Assembly: GCF_039538365.1 (NCBI RefSeq)
Contig: NZ_BAABCA010000003.1
Coordinates: 372,001 to 436,000, forward strand
From: Postechiella marina
GTDB taxonomy: Bacteria; Bacteroidota; Bacteroidia; Flavobacteriales; Flavobacteriaceae
Length of the DNA stretch: 64,000 nucleotides
Direction: 5' to 3'
Shown: piece after piece, positions 42,305 to 51,149 of the stretch
Layout: every line of letters starts with the position of its first letter
Position numbering within the stretch: position 1 is the stretch's first letter
Notes under the pieces: model-generated
What the model was told of the DNA's origin: nothing
Seen by the model: the letters and a program-made list of their open reading frames with translations, nothing else
Databases searched by the model: none
Translations under genes and position numbers: made by a program

Positions 42305-44539
42305 TTAAAACCAAAAGCCTAAATTAAAAAACCAAACGCTCTGACCTTCTTCTGGAGAGTAGCTATACTTTACTTCTATTGGTCCTACGAAAGTATCTAA
42401 AGCGTAACCCAAACCGTAGCCTCTATAATCTGGTAAGGTAAACCACTCGCCATTTTCAAAAATATCTTCGCCAACATTAGCCCAGTTAGCTTCAAGAATA
42501 ATATGGTTGTTTTTTAAAATCTCGTAATCTGCCTTTACCGATGCTTTAACAAAACTATTACCGGTAAGAGATAAAAAATCGTACCCAATAAAAGGAGTAA
42601 AATTATTTATTAAATTATTACCATAACCACCTAAAGCAAAATCTAGGGTTTGGGTAGATTTGTCTCCCATTTTAAAACCTCCATTAGTTTCAAAATTCAA
42701 AGCTATTTTATTTGAAATACTAAAGGCATAACCTAAGTCTGCTTTAGCTATAGAAAAATTTTCGAAATCGTCATTAAACGCCGATGCAAACAAATATGTA
42801 TGCACATCGCCATTAAAATAAACACCCTTTGTTGGAAAATACTTATTATCGTAAGTATCTAGTTTTAATTGTGCAAATATGCTAAAGTAATCTGTTTTTT
42901 CGAAAACAAAATCTTCTGTCTCGTCATTGTTAATAGTTATTGTTTCAGATTTTAACTCTAAACGTTTATGCTCTCCTCCTAAACTTAATGCAAAATCTTT
43001 TTTAATCAATGTTTGCACATAAAGTTGGTTGGTTTGATCTTGCACATCTGCATCAATTTTATTTAAACCTGTACCTTCAATCTCATCATCGTTTAATAAT
43101 AACTGTGCGCTTATATTTTTATTAAACGTATTAAATCGAGACTTAAAACCAATACTCCAATAAAACCCCTTATCTATTAAATATTCAAAATTATAACGCA
43201 CGTTATCTCCTAAAATAAAATCTAACGATGCGACATCATTATCAAAAAGCAATCTTTTTTTAGTTAAATTAACCAATACAGCACTTTTATATAAATCGTC
43301 ATAATGAATACTCGCTTTTATAAAGGTATTGGTTTTTGTTTCTCGTACATCTGCTATTAAATTGTACTCGTCCTCTTTTTGCGTTTTTATAAATTGATAC
43401 TGAAATGAATCAAAATTATTAGTAGCTATTAAATTATTAACCCCTTTTGTAAAGTTTTCGTAACTAATTTTTTCGTTCGATTTTATCTTTAACTTACCTA
43501 AAACATAAGATCTGGTATAGTTGGTAATTCCTCTTATTTTAGAAGAATTAATAATAATACTATCTTGTGGTTTAAAAATTACTTTAGGTTTTGGCGCACT
43601 ACCAACTAAATTTTTTAAGTCGTTTATTTTAAGCCTAGCTGCGCGCTCGCCTTGCTTAATAATATTAGAACCCTCATCAAAAGAAACAACAGAATACCCA
43701 ACAATATCTGGCTTAATATAAACATTGGTTTTTTTAACCTTAGATTCCATTGCTTTTATAGACCTAAAATTATTTATTTGAAGTAGCACATCTGGCGCAG
43801 ATACTAAAGCATCACGTTTTAACAATCCGTCTTGTACATCTACTCCAATAATAACATCCATACCCTTTGCTCTTAACTCGTCTATTGGATAATTGTTTAC
43901 CACACCACCATCTATTAAAACCTTATTACCAATAGTAACCGGCTGAAACAGTGTTGGCAGCGCTGCACTGGCCATTACAGACTGTGTTAAACTCCCTTTT
44001 TCTAGCACTACAGCTTTACCTGTTTCTACATTTGTGGCTATGCAAAAAAATGGAATAGGTAATTTATTAAACTCGTCTACATCGCAAACATGCAGTGTTA
44101 ATCGAGATAATAAACCAAACGTATTTTGTCCTCTTGAAAGCGCAGAAGGCAGCTTAATTTTAAAATTGTTATAAGGCAAGGTTATAGCATATTTTTCTGA
44201 ATTGCTACGCTCGTAAAACACTTTAGCAGCTCTAGGTGTATCGTCGTTTATAATTTTATCAAAATCTACTTTTCTAAAAATAGAGTCTATTTGATTTCCA
44301 GAATAACCTGCAGAATATAAACTACCAATAATTGCCCCCATACTTGTACCAGCAACATAATCTACCTTTACACCTAAACTATCTATTATTTTTAGCGCAC
44401 CAATATGCGCCAATCCTTTTGCGCCACCACCACTTAAAACCAAACCTATTTTAGGCTGAGTTTCTTGCTTACTTTTTTGCGCTTTCGCAGAATATATTGC
44501 GAAAAAAAATAAGGTTAATATGATTAGTTTTTTATTCAA
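42305..44539 (-). CDS. Patatin-like phospholipase fused to an outer-membrane beta-barrel
   Basis: 744 residues. Signal peptide (about 1-20). The patatin domain (about 30-300) has the oxyanion loop SGGGAKG (36-42), nucleophile Ser66 in GTSMG (64-68) and catalytic Asp210 in DGG. A POTRA-like segment (about 320-395) and a 16-strand BamA/Omp85-type barrel ending in WFFNLGFWF follow. This is the PlpD-like architecture (type Vd secretion) with an N-terminal passenger; the Bacteroidota forms are thought to be lipases at the outer membrane. It ends at a perfect AT-rich 24-base palindrome without T tail. Confidence 0.9.
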   Translation of the reverse strand: MNKKLIILTLFFFAIYSAKAQKSKQETQPKIGLVLSGGGAKGLAHIGALKIIDSLGVKVDYVAGTSMGAIIGSLYSAGYSGNQIDSIFRKVDFDKIINDDTPRAAKVFYERSNSEKYAITLPYNNFKIKLPSALSRGQNTFGLLSRLTLHVCDVDEFNKLPIPFFCIATNVETGKAVVLEKGSLTQSVMASAALPTLFQPVTIGNKVLIDGGVVNNYPIDELRAKGMDVIIGVDVQDGLLKRDALVSAPDVLLQINNFRSIKAMESKVKKTNVYIKPDIVGYSVVSFDEGSNIIKQGERAARLKINDLKNLVGSAPKPKVIFKPQDSIIINSSKIRGITNYTRSYVLGKLKIKSNEKISYENFTKGVNNLIATNNFDSFQYQFIKTQKEDEYNLIADVRETKTNTFIKASIHYDDLYKSAVLVNLTKKRLLFDNDVASLDFILGDNVRYNFEYLIDKGFYWSIGFKSRFNTFNKNISAQLLLNDDEIEGTGLNKIDADVQDQTNQLYVQTLIKKDFALSLGGEHKRLELKSETITINNDETEDFVFEKTDYFSIFAQLKLDTYDNKYFPTKGVYFNGDVHTYLFASAFNDDFENFSIAKADLGYAFSISNKIALNFETNGGFKMGDKSTQTLDFALGGYGNNLINNFTPFIGYDFLSLTGNSFVKASVKADYEILKNNHIILEANWANVGEDIFENGEWFTLPDYRGYGLGYALDTFVGPIEVKYSYSPEEGQSVWFFNLGFWF

Positions 44540-44587
44540 ACTATATGCTATTTATCTTTTTTAAAACTTATTAATATTATGCATTAG

Positions 44588-46384
44588 CTACTGTTTCTCA
44601 TTATAAAAATTATAAACCTTATTGGCTCTCGATACGCCAACTACATCTTCCAACTCATCAACCTTGGCATTTGCAACTCGTTTAGCAGACTTAAAATGCC
44701 TTAATAATTCTACAACTGTTTTTTCGCCAATACCCGGAATAGTTTCTAACTCTGTATTTAACGCTGTTTTACTTCTTTTATTTCTATGATGTTCTATACC
44801 AAAACGGTGTGCTTCGTTACGTAATTGTTGAGTAATTTTTAAAGTTTCGCTCTTTTTATCTAAATATAAAGGAATGGGGTCGTCTGGGTAAAACAACTCT
44901 TCCAAACGCTTTGCAATACCTATAATAGCAATAGTACCTCTTAAACCCAAAGCATCCAAGCTTTTTAAAGCTGATGATAATTGCCCTTTTCCGCCATCAA
45001 TAATTATAAGCTGCGGTAAAGGTTGATTTTCGTCTAACAAGCGTTTGTAACGCCTGTAAACAACCTCTTCCATAGATGCAAAATCGTCTGGACCTTCAAC
45101 CGTTTTTATATTAAAATGTCGATAATCTTTTTTACTAGGTTTACCGTTTTTAAATACTACACAAGCTGCTACAGGGTGTGTACCTTGAATATTCGAGTTA
45201 TCGAAACACTCAATATGTCGTGGCTCTTCAGACAGGCGTAAATCAACCTTCATCTGTGCCATAATTCTATTTACATGCCTATCTGGATCTACTATTTTAA
45301 TCTGCTTAAAGCGTTCCATTCTAAAATACTTGGCATTTCTAAGAGACAAATCTAAAATATGTTTTTTATCGCCTAACTTTGGCACGGTTACTTTTAACTG
45401 CTCTCCCAAATCGACTTTAAAAGGCACATAAATTTCTTTAGAGTTTGAGTTAAATCGCTGTCTTATTTCGGTTATAGCCAACTCCAATAATTCTTTATCG
45501 GTTTCGTCTAGTTTTTTCTTAATTTCTAAGGTATGCGACCTAATAATAGAACCGTAAGATAGTTGTAAAAAATTAATATAGCCATAACCTTCATCACTCA
45601 TTATAGAAAACACATCTACATTACTAATCTTAGGATTTACTATGGTAGAACGCGACTGGTAATTTTCTAAAACTTCAATTTTCTCCTTTATTTTTTGAGC
45701 TTCTTCAAAACGCATGTCTGCAGCAAGCTCTTTCATTTGTACTTTAAACTGAGATAAAGAATCTTTAAAATTTCCTTTTAAAATTTCTTTTATAGCTTTA
45801 ATATTTTCGTTATATTCTGCCTCAGTTTCTAAACCTTCGCAAGCACCTTTGCAATTACCTAAATGGTATTCTAAACATACTTTATATTTACCCGCATTTA
45901 TTTTTTCTTCAGATAGGTTAAAATTGCAATTACGCAAATTGTACAAACCTTTAATTAAATCTAACAAAGTATGCACCGTTTTCCCACTTGTGTAAGGGCC
46001 AAAATATTCGCTCCCATCTTTAAAAACACGACGTGTAGAAAACACCCTAGGAAAACGTTCTTTTTTTATACAAATCCAAGGGTAAGATTTATCGTCCTTT
46101 AATAAAACATTATACCGTGGCTTATGTTTTTTTATAAGGTTATTTTCTAGCAATAAAGCATCGGTTTCGGTCTCTACAACTATATGTTTTATACGCGCTA
46201 TTTTTTTTACAAGCACACGCGTTTTACCATTATCGTGATTTTTAGTAAAATACGAACTTACCCGTTTTTTTAAATTCTTAGCTTTACCTACGTATATAAT
46301 AGTACCTTCTGCATCAAAATATTGATATACGCCAGGCGAATTAGGTAAGGTTTTTATCTGTATATCTATAGTAGGCACTTTCAT
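44588..46384 (-). CDS. uvrC: Excinuclease ABC subunit C
   Basis: 598 residues, full length. The N-terminal GIY-YIG nuclease is visible as SPGVYQYFDAEGTIIYVGKA (about 12-31). There is a Cys cluster CNFN...CLEYHLGNCKGAC (about 154-180), the UVR motif (FEEAQKIKEKIEVLENYQ, about 222), the RNase H-like 5'-nuclease domain (CFDNSNIQGTHPVAACVVF, IIDGGKGQL) and C-terminal HhH motifs (ETIPGIGEKTVVELLRHF). It cuts on both sides of UvrB-bound DNA lesions. Apparently monocistronic. Confidence 0.96.
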   Translation of the reverse strand: MKVPTIDIQIKTLPNSPGVYQYFDAEGTIIYVGKAKNLKKRVSSYFTKNHDNGKTRVLVKKIARIKHIVVETETDALLLENNLIKKHKPRYNVLLKDDKSYPWICIKKERFPRVFSTRRVFKDGSEYFGPYTSGKTVHTLLDLIKGLYNLRNCNFNLSEEKINAGKYKVCLEYHLGNCKGACEGLETEAEYNENIKAIKEILKGNFKDSLSQFKVQMKELAADMRFEEAQKIKEKIEVLENYQSRSTIVNPKISNVDVFSIMSDEGYGYINFLQLSYGSIIRSHTLEIKKKLDETDKELLELAITEIRQRFNSNSKEIYVPFKVDLGEQLKVTVPKLGDKKHILDLSLRNAKYFRMERFKQIKIVDPDRHVNRIMAQMKVDLRLSEEPRHIECFDNSNIQGTHPVAACVVFKNGKPSKKDYRHFNIKTVEGPDDFASMEEVVYRRYKRLLDENQPLPQLIIIDGGKGQLSSALKSLDALGLRGTIAIIGIAKRLEELFYPDDPIPLYLDKKSETLKITQQLRNEAHRFGIEHHRNKRSKTALNTELETIPGIGEKTVVELLRHFKSAKRVANAKVDELEDVVGVSRANKVYNFYNEKQ

Positions 46385-46516
46385 TAACGTAAAGGTAATT
46401 ATTTTTAACTTTTAGCAGAAAAATAGTGTTATTATAAATGCATTAAACTTTATTATTATTCTATTTTTATAAACAATTAATTGTATACATTGCGCCACTT
46501 TTTAAAAAAGTTTAAA

Positions 46517-46942
46517 ATGAGCAAAAAAATTATTGGACGCACCGATATTGTTGACTTCCCAAAACTTGGATTATTTAATATTGATGTAAAAATTGACACG
46601 GGAGCATATACATCTGCCATTCATTGTTCTAAGATTATAGAAGAAGGCAACCAGCTAAAATGTATTTTTAATAGTGATGATCATAAAAATTTTGGAAAAA
46701 CAGAGATTATCTTCGATACATTTTGGCGCACCAACGTTAAAAGCAGTAACGGATATAAAGAAAATAGATACAAAGTAAAATCTGAAGTTGTATTTTTTGA
46801 AAAAACTTATAAGATTAACTTAACTTTAAGCACCAGAAGCGATATGAAATTTCCAGTATTAATTGGAAGACAGTTTTTAAAACTAAAATTTATGGTTGAT
46901 GTAGATTTAGAAAACGTTTCTTTTAAAACAAAAACAAAATGA
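46517..46942 (+). CDS. Retropepsin-like (ATP-dependent zinc) protease, RimK-associated
   Basis: 141 residues from the ATG at 46517 (MSKKIIGRTDIVDFPKLGLF); an upstream TTG at 46481 adds residues outside the family. The active-site-like motif KIDTGAYTSAIHCSKI and the ending PVLIGRQFLKLKFMVDVD are typical of the DUF785/retropepsin-like proteases encoded next to rimK. Its stop overlaps the rimK start (ATGA). It probably processes glutamylated protein tails or a partner in the RimK system; the exact substrate is unknown. Confidence 0.85.
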   Translation: MSKKIIGRTDIVDFPKLGLFNIDVKIDTGAYTSAIHCSKIIEEGNQLKCIFNSDDHKNFGKTEIIFDTFWRTNVKSSNGYKENRYKVKSEVVFFEKTYKINLTLSTRSDMKFPVLIGRQFLKLKFMVDVDLENVSFKTKTK

Positions 46943-47814
46943 ATATAGTAATTCTATCTAGAAACCCTCAATTATACTCTACAGAACGATTAGTTGAAGA
47001 AGGAGAAAAACGCGGTCATAAAATTGAAGTAATAGATCCTTTAAAATGCGATCTAATTATAGAAAAAGAGAAACCTACAATTTTCTATAAAGACCGTTAT
47101 TTAAATTACGTAGACGCTATAATACCTAGAATAGGCACCTCTGTTACTTTTTATGGCTGTGCAGTAGTTCGCCAATTTGAAATGATGGGTGTTTTTACCA
47201 CTGCAACATCCGATTCTATTATAAGATCTAGAGACAAACTGCGCAGTTCTCAACGCCTTTCTAGAGCAGGAATAGGTATGCCAAAAACGGTTTTTACAAA
47301 CTACTCGCGCGATGTAGAAAAAGTAATTGCTCACGTTGGTGGTACGCCTGTTATTATTAAACTACTAGAAGGCACACAAGGTTTAGGTGTTGTTTTAGCA
47401 GAAACTAAAAATGCTGCAGAATCTGTTTTAGAAGCCTTTAATGGTTTAGAGGCCCGAGCTTTGGTTCAAGAATACATCTCTGAAGCTAAAGGCGCAGATT
47501 TAAGAGCCCTTGTTGTAGATGGCCAAGTGGTTGGCGCCATGAAACGCCAAGGTAAAGAGGGCGAGTTTCGCTCTAATTTACACCGTGGCGGATCTGCAAA
47601 AATTGTAAAACTTAGTCACGAAGAGCTAAAAGTAGCCATGAATGCTGCACAAGCACTTAAACTACCTGTTTGTGGTGTCGATATGCTACAGTCTGCCCGA
47701 GGGCCTTTATTACTCGAAGTAAACTCTACTCCTGGCTTAGAAGGTATTGAGGCTGCAACTGGACGCAATATTGCCAAAAATATTATTATCTATATTGAAA
47801 AAAACACAAAATAA
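46939..47814 (+). CDS. rimK: RimK-type ATP-grasp ligase (ribosomal protein S6 glutamate ligase)
   Basis: 291 residues. ATP-grasp signatures: SRDKLRSSQRLSRAGIGMPK, VIIKLLEGTQGLGVVLAE, DLRALVVDGQVVGAMKRQ, and the metal-binding VDMLQSARGPLLLEVNSTPG. E. coli RimK adds Glu residues to the C-terminus of ribosomal protein S6. Flanked by the protease gene (overlap) and an AstE/AspA-like hydrolase (next base), so all three are translationally coupled. Substrate here may be S6 or another protein. Confidence 0.93.
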   Translation: MNIVILSRNPQLYSTERLVEEGEKRGHKIEVIDPLKCDLIIEKEKPTIFYKDRYLNYVDAIIPRIGTSVTFYGCAVVRQFEMMGVFTTATSDSIIRSRDKLRSSQRLSRAGIGMPKTVFTNYSRDVEKVIAHVGGTPVIIKLLEGTQGLGVVLAETKNAAESVLEAFNGLEARALVQEYISEAKGADLRALVVDGQVVGAMKRQGKEGEFRSNLHRGGSAKIVKLSHEELKVAMNAAQALKLPVCGVDMLQSARGPLLLEVNSTPGLEGIEAATGRNIAKNIIIYIEKNTK

Positions 47815-48795
47815 ATGCCCGAAATAAAAAATAATATTTTAACCCTTTTAGGCGAACAAATATTACCCGGCGAAAGCAAAGAGGTTAACTTTGATGTTGC
47901 CAATTTGCACACATCTACACCTGTAAATGTACCTTTAATTATAGAACGATCTAAAAGACCAGGACCAACAGTATTATTTACTGCTGGTATACATGGCGAC
48001 GAGGTTAACGGTGTAGAAATTGTACGTCAAATAATATCTAAAGGCATAAATAAACCAAAGTGTGGCACCATTATTTGTATGCCTGTTATTAATGTTTTTG
48101 GATTTATAAATTTAAAACGCGAATTTCCAGATGGTAGAGATTTAAACCGAGTATTTCCTGGTAGTGCCATTGGCTCGCTAGCAGGACGAGTAGCTCATAA
48201 ATTAACCTGCGATGTTATACCGCATGTCGATATGGTTATCGATTTCCATACTGGTGGCGCAGGCAGATTTAATGCTCCGCAACTTAGATACTCTAAAGAC
48301 AGTAAAGCGCTAAACGATTTAGCAAAAGTATTTGGAGCTCCGTTTGTTTTATACTCTAAAAACCTACCAAAATCTTTTAGAACTACTTGCTATAAATTAG
48401 GCAAACCTTTACTACTTTTTGAAGGTGGAAAATCTTTTCATATAGACGACAACGTTACAAACGCTGGTGTAAATGGCTCTAAACGTATTTTAAAACATTT
48501 AGGTATGCTTAGCACAAATTTTAAAGTATCGCACCCTAAAAAACCATGTATTTTTATTGACGATAGCAAATGGAGACGCGCCAAATATTCTGGCATGTTT
48601 AAAGCTGTTGCTCCCGTAGGCTCTTATGTGCAAAAACACGACATTTTAGGTAATATTACAGACCCTTATGGCAAATTTAATTACTTTGTAAAAGCCTCGC
48701 ATGCTGGATATATTATTAATGTAAACGAAGCGCCAATTGTTTATCAAGGCGATGCTCTTTTTCATATTTCTACAACGCTTAAACAATTAAGATAA
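47815..48795 (+). CDS. Succinylglutamate desuccinylase / aspartoacylase-like zinc hydrolase
   Basis: 326 residues. M14-type zinc carboxypeptidase fold: AGIHGDEVNGVEIVR (His and Glu ligands), the DLNRVFPG block, and IDFHTGGAGRFNAP (third His). Family members cleave N-acyl-amino acids or gamma-glutamyl bonds. It starts on the base after the rimK stop, so it probably reverses or trims the RimK product, or deacylates a glutamate derivative. The latter two are inferences from context. Confidence 0.87.
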   Translation: MPEIKNNILTLLGEQILPGESKEVNFDVANLHTSTPVNVPLIIERSKRPGPTVLFTAGIHGDEVNGVEIVRQIISKGINKPKCGTIICMPVINVFGFINLKREFPDGRDLNRVFPGSAIGSLAGRVAHKLTCDVIPHVDMVIDFHTGGAGRFNAPQLRYSKDSKALNDLAKVFGAPFVLYSKNLPKSFRTTCYKLGKPLLLFEGGKSFHIDDNVTNAGVNGSKRILKHLGMLSTNFKVSHPKKPCIFIDDSKWRRAKYSGMFKAVAPVGSYVQKHDILGNITDPYGKFNYFVKASHAGYIINVNEAPIVYQGDALFHISTTLKQLR

Positions 48796-49358
48796 TGACA
48801 AAAGTTGAATTACGAAAAAAATACAAAACACTTCGTAACAAGCTATCTATAAACACCATTGAAGATTTAAGCTTAGCGATTGCCAATCAAGCTTTAAAAC
48901 TCGATGTTTGGCAACATACTTTTTATCATACATTTTTATCCATAGAAGAACAAAAAGAAATTAATACCGACTACCTTTTAAATATTTTATCGGGCAAAGA
49001 CAAAAACATTTTAATATCTAAAAGTGATTTTAAAACCGGAGAAATGACTCATTTTTTATTAACAGATGGCACGGTTATTAAAAAAAACAGGTATAACATA
49101 CCAGAACCTGTTGATGGTATAGAAATTTTAAACAACAAAGTTGATGTTGTTTTTATTCCCTTATTAGCTTTTGACACCAAAGGAAACCGAGTAGGCTATG
49201 GCAAGGGATTTTACGATCGGTTTTTAACAAAATGCAAACCAGAAACTATTAAAATTGGACTTTCTTTTTTTGAAGCCGAAACCGAAATTACAGATATTTT
49301 TGATGGTGATATTGCACTAGATTATTGCGTAACACCCAAGCAAGTTTACACGTTTTAA
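48795..49358 (+). CDS. 5-formyltetrahydrofolate cyclo-ligase
   Basis: 187 residues. ATP-dependent conversion of 5-formyl-THF to 5,10-methenyl-THF. The family signature is clear: DVVFIPLLAFDTKGNRVGYG followed by KGFYDRFL, with an N-terminal KVELRKKYKTLRNKLS. Starts on the last base of the previous stop, so it is in the RimK operon, although the metabolic link is not obvious. Its 3' end overlaps the convergent lipoprotein gene by four bases, which marks the border of the accessory island. Confidence 0.94.
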   Translation: MTKVELRKKYKTLRNKLSINTIEDLSLAIANQALKLDVWQHTFYHTFLSIEEQKEINTDYLLNILSGKDKNILISKSDFKTGEMTHFLLTDGTVIKKNRYNIPEPVDGIEILNNKVDVVFIPLLAFDTKGNRVGYGKGFYDRFLTKCKPETIKIGLSFFEAETEITDIFDGDIALDYCVTPKQVYTF

Positions 49359-49879
49359 AAGCAAGGTTTAGAAGAGAGAACACCCATAGTATGGTCGACA
49401 GTAAAATTGAATTCTTTATTATCTTTCCCTCTTGTGTATAAGACATAGTACCAATTTCCTGATTTAGTTAATTTATAATGCCCATTTATTTCGCCATTGT
49501 AAATTTCGTTGTAATAATCAATAATTGTAGGTTGGGTTCCACCTTCAATGTATTCATTTCTAACAAATTTTAATGGTATAGATTCAGACTGTCCATTGTA
49601 TTTAATTTTCATAGCCTTATTCGAATTGTTAAAGCCAATCCAAATTTTCTTAGATTTATTATTATTGTTAGTGTAGCAAATGTAATTTGAAATATCTGAG
49701 TTAGTATCCTCTATTTCATTAATCACCTTTTTATCAATTTTATTTGCTTTATTTTTTAATTCGTGAGTATGTTGTAGCGTATCAAGGGTTATTTCCTTTT
49801 GCTTATTATTTGATTTTTGCCCGCAAGACATACTAATTATAGACAAAATTAAAAAAATTAGTATTAGATCTTTTTTCAT
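49355..49879 (-). CDS. Lipoprotein of unknown function (island gene A)
   Basis: 174 residues from the ATG at 49879; the longer frame to 49933 would add residues before an otherwise complete lipoprotein signal (MKKDLILIFLILSIISMSC, Cys19). The mature protein is Lys/Asn-rich, then beta-rich (KSKKIWIGFNNSNKAMKIKY, GEINGHYKLTKSGNWYYVLY). No family recognised. It is preceded upstream by the structured element at 49914-50031 and has no link to the operon it abuts. Confidence 0.65.
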   Translation of the reverse strand: MKKDLILIFLILSIISMSCGQKSNNKQKEITLDTLQHTHELKNKANKIDKKVINEIEDTNSDISNYICYTNNNNKSKKIWIGFNNSNKAMKIKYNGQSESIPLKFVRNEYIEGGTQPTIIDYYNEIYNGEINGHYKLTKSGNWYYVLYTRGKDNKEFNFTVDHTMGVLSSKPCF

Positions 49880-49913
49880 GTTTTTTTTGATGAAGTGTGA
49901 TTTTTGTGGGTGA

Positions 49914-50031
49914 TTAGTTGCGCGGTTAAGCAACTAATTTAGTAAATAATTACAGACCAAGAAAATCCGCGAGGATTTTCGTAAGTAGACGAGAACAAGC
50001 AATTACTTATAGCCATTGTTGTAGCCAATTT
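49914..50031 (-). repeat. Cassette-spacer-like palindromic element 1
   Basis: Contains a perfect 8-bp hairpin GAAAATCC / GGATTTTC with a GCGA tetraloop (49961-49980), a second perfect 8-bp stem TTAGTTGC / GCAACTAA (49914-49937) and partly complementary outer arms. Its far end, GTAGCCAATTT (50021-50031), lies inside the 3' end of the nuclease gene and encodes part of its terminal NWLQQWL. The same 11 bases occur inverted at 50943-50953, just upstream of that gene. I recall near-identical sequence between accessory genes of other Flavobacteriaceae (memory, unverified). Confidence 0.55.
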
Positions 50032-50930
50032 TTATTTTCGATTATCCAATTTTTTGTCCGTTCAAGATTTTTTAATCCTTTTTCTATATTTTCTAATTGC
50101 TTGTTAAAATCCTTTGTTCGGTCAATTTTTCCTGAAAAAACTCTAATTGAGAAACTTTTACTATGTTTTTCAAATTTCGCCCATTTAGGAAGTAGCTCTT
50201 TTATTTTAAACTCAACTTCTTCGGGAAAACCTTTAAAAGTTGCATCTGTATTTCCTTGTCCAAGTTTGTGATAAAAAATTATGTTTTTTAATCTGTCGTC
50301 ATAAAGCATTGGCCAATCGCTATTGTGTGGAACAATATCAGGTTTTTTCATTATCAAGTTTGGATAATTTTTTTCCTTAAATTGCCAATATGAATGCCAA
50401 AAATTTTGAACAGGCACAGAGTTTATAGGTTGATAACCTCGTCTTAATTTTTCAGTTGCGATTTGTAATAAATTACTCTTAAATAAATTTCTTTTGCTTC
50501 CAACAAATTCAAGTCTTTCGGCAATTATTTCATAAGTCAAATAATTTTCGAAGTCACTTTGGTTTTCGCAATAAAGTTTTGGTGCTATTAATATTGTAAA
50601 AGCGTTGTCGCATTCCTTTTTCGTTAAATATTCGTCTGCTCGTTTTAGATAACGATTGAATTGTTCATTTTGGAATGTAGCGTCTAATTTATTTTCTATA
50701 AGGACAAATATTTTTTTATCACCTGAGTTGTATGAAAATAAAACATCAGTTTCTCCAAGTCCGAAAGCCGAAATACTTCTCCAAGCTCCATTTACGGAAG
50801 TCAAATTCGGAAAGTTAAGTTCTCTTATAAACCATTCGCAAAATGAATTGTCTGTCGATAATTCTTCAAGTAGAATTAAATCAACATCTCTTTCTTGAAT
50901 TGATTCAACTGGTAAAATGGTTTGTTCCAT
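50007..50930 (-). CDS. PD-(D/E)XK nuclease family protein (island gene B)
   Basis: 307 residues from the ATG at 50930 (MEQTILPVESIQERDVDLIL). The longer GTG start at 51008 is rejected because it lies inside palindromic element 2. The nuclease motif is Asp62 (GLGETDVLFSY), then Glu79-x-Lys81 (VLIENKLDA), with a helix QFNRYLKRADEY after it, as in restriction-type and anti-phage nucleases. A C-terminal region of about 150 residues is uncharacterised. No methylase or partner is adjacent, so a role in defence is only a possibility. Its ends are set within flanking inverted repeats. Confidence 0.75.
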   Translation of the reverse strand: MEQTILPVESIQERDVDLILLEELSTDNSFCEWFIRELNFPNLTSVNGAWRSISAFGLGETDVLFSYNSGDKKIFVLIENKLDATFQNEQFNRYLKRADEYLTKKECDNAFTILIAPKLYCENQSDFENYLTYEIIAERLEFVGSKRNLFKSNLLQIATEKLRRGYQPINSVPVQNFWHSYWQFKEKNYPNLIMKKPDIVPHNSDWPMLYDDRLKNIIFYHKLGQGNTDATFKGFPEEVEFKIKELLPKWAKFEKHSKSFSIRVFSGKIDRTKDFNKQLENIEKGLKNLERTKNWIIENKNWLQQWL

Positions 50931-50941
50931 ATTTCGTTTCT

Positions 50942-51148
50942 CAAATTGGCTACGGTTAGTATATGGAAAGTAGGGCAGTTGATAAGCACTGACTTTCGGG
51001 TTTAACACTTAGCTAAATATAAATATTTTGATTTTATCTTTTTTACTATAAACGCCAAATTTTATATTTAGCGGACTTTATTAATATGCACAGAACTTTC
51101 GGTTTAACACAAACGCCCTATGTTTTTTATACAGTGTTACCTGCTGGC
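50942..51148. repeat. Cassette-spacer-like palindromic element 2
   Basis: A 200-base gene-free, imperfectly palindromic block. Perfect pairs include GCTAAATATAAA (51012-51023) with TTTATATTTAGC (51061-51072), and TAGGGC (50971-50976) with GCCCTA (51115-51120), both nested on the same centre. It also holds a direct repeat: ACTTTCGGGTTTAACAC (50992-51008) and ACTTTCGGTTTAACAC (51095-51110). Its outer ends match in inverted form the other borders of genes B and C. This fits a recombination site or fused pair of sites better than a terminator. Confidence 0.55.
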
Positions 51149-51149
51149 T

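Noticed and set aside
50931..51008. Longer N-terminus of the PD-(D/E)XK nuclease from GTG
   Set aside because: The extension lies in the palindromic repeat, including the direct-repeat unit; the ATG at 50930 gives a normal start.
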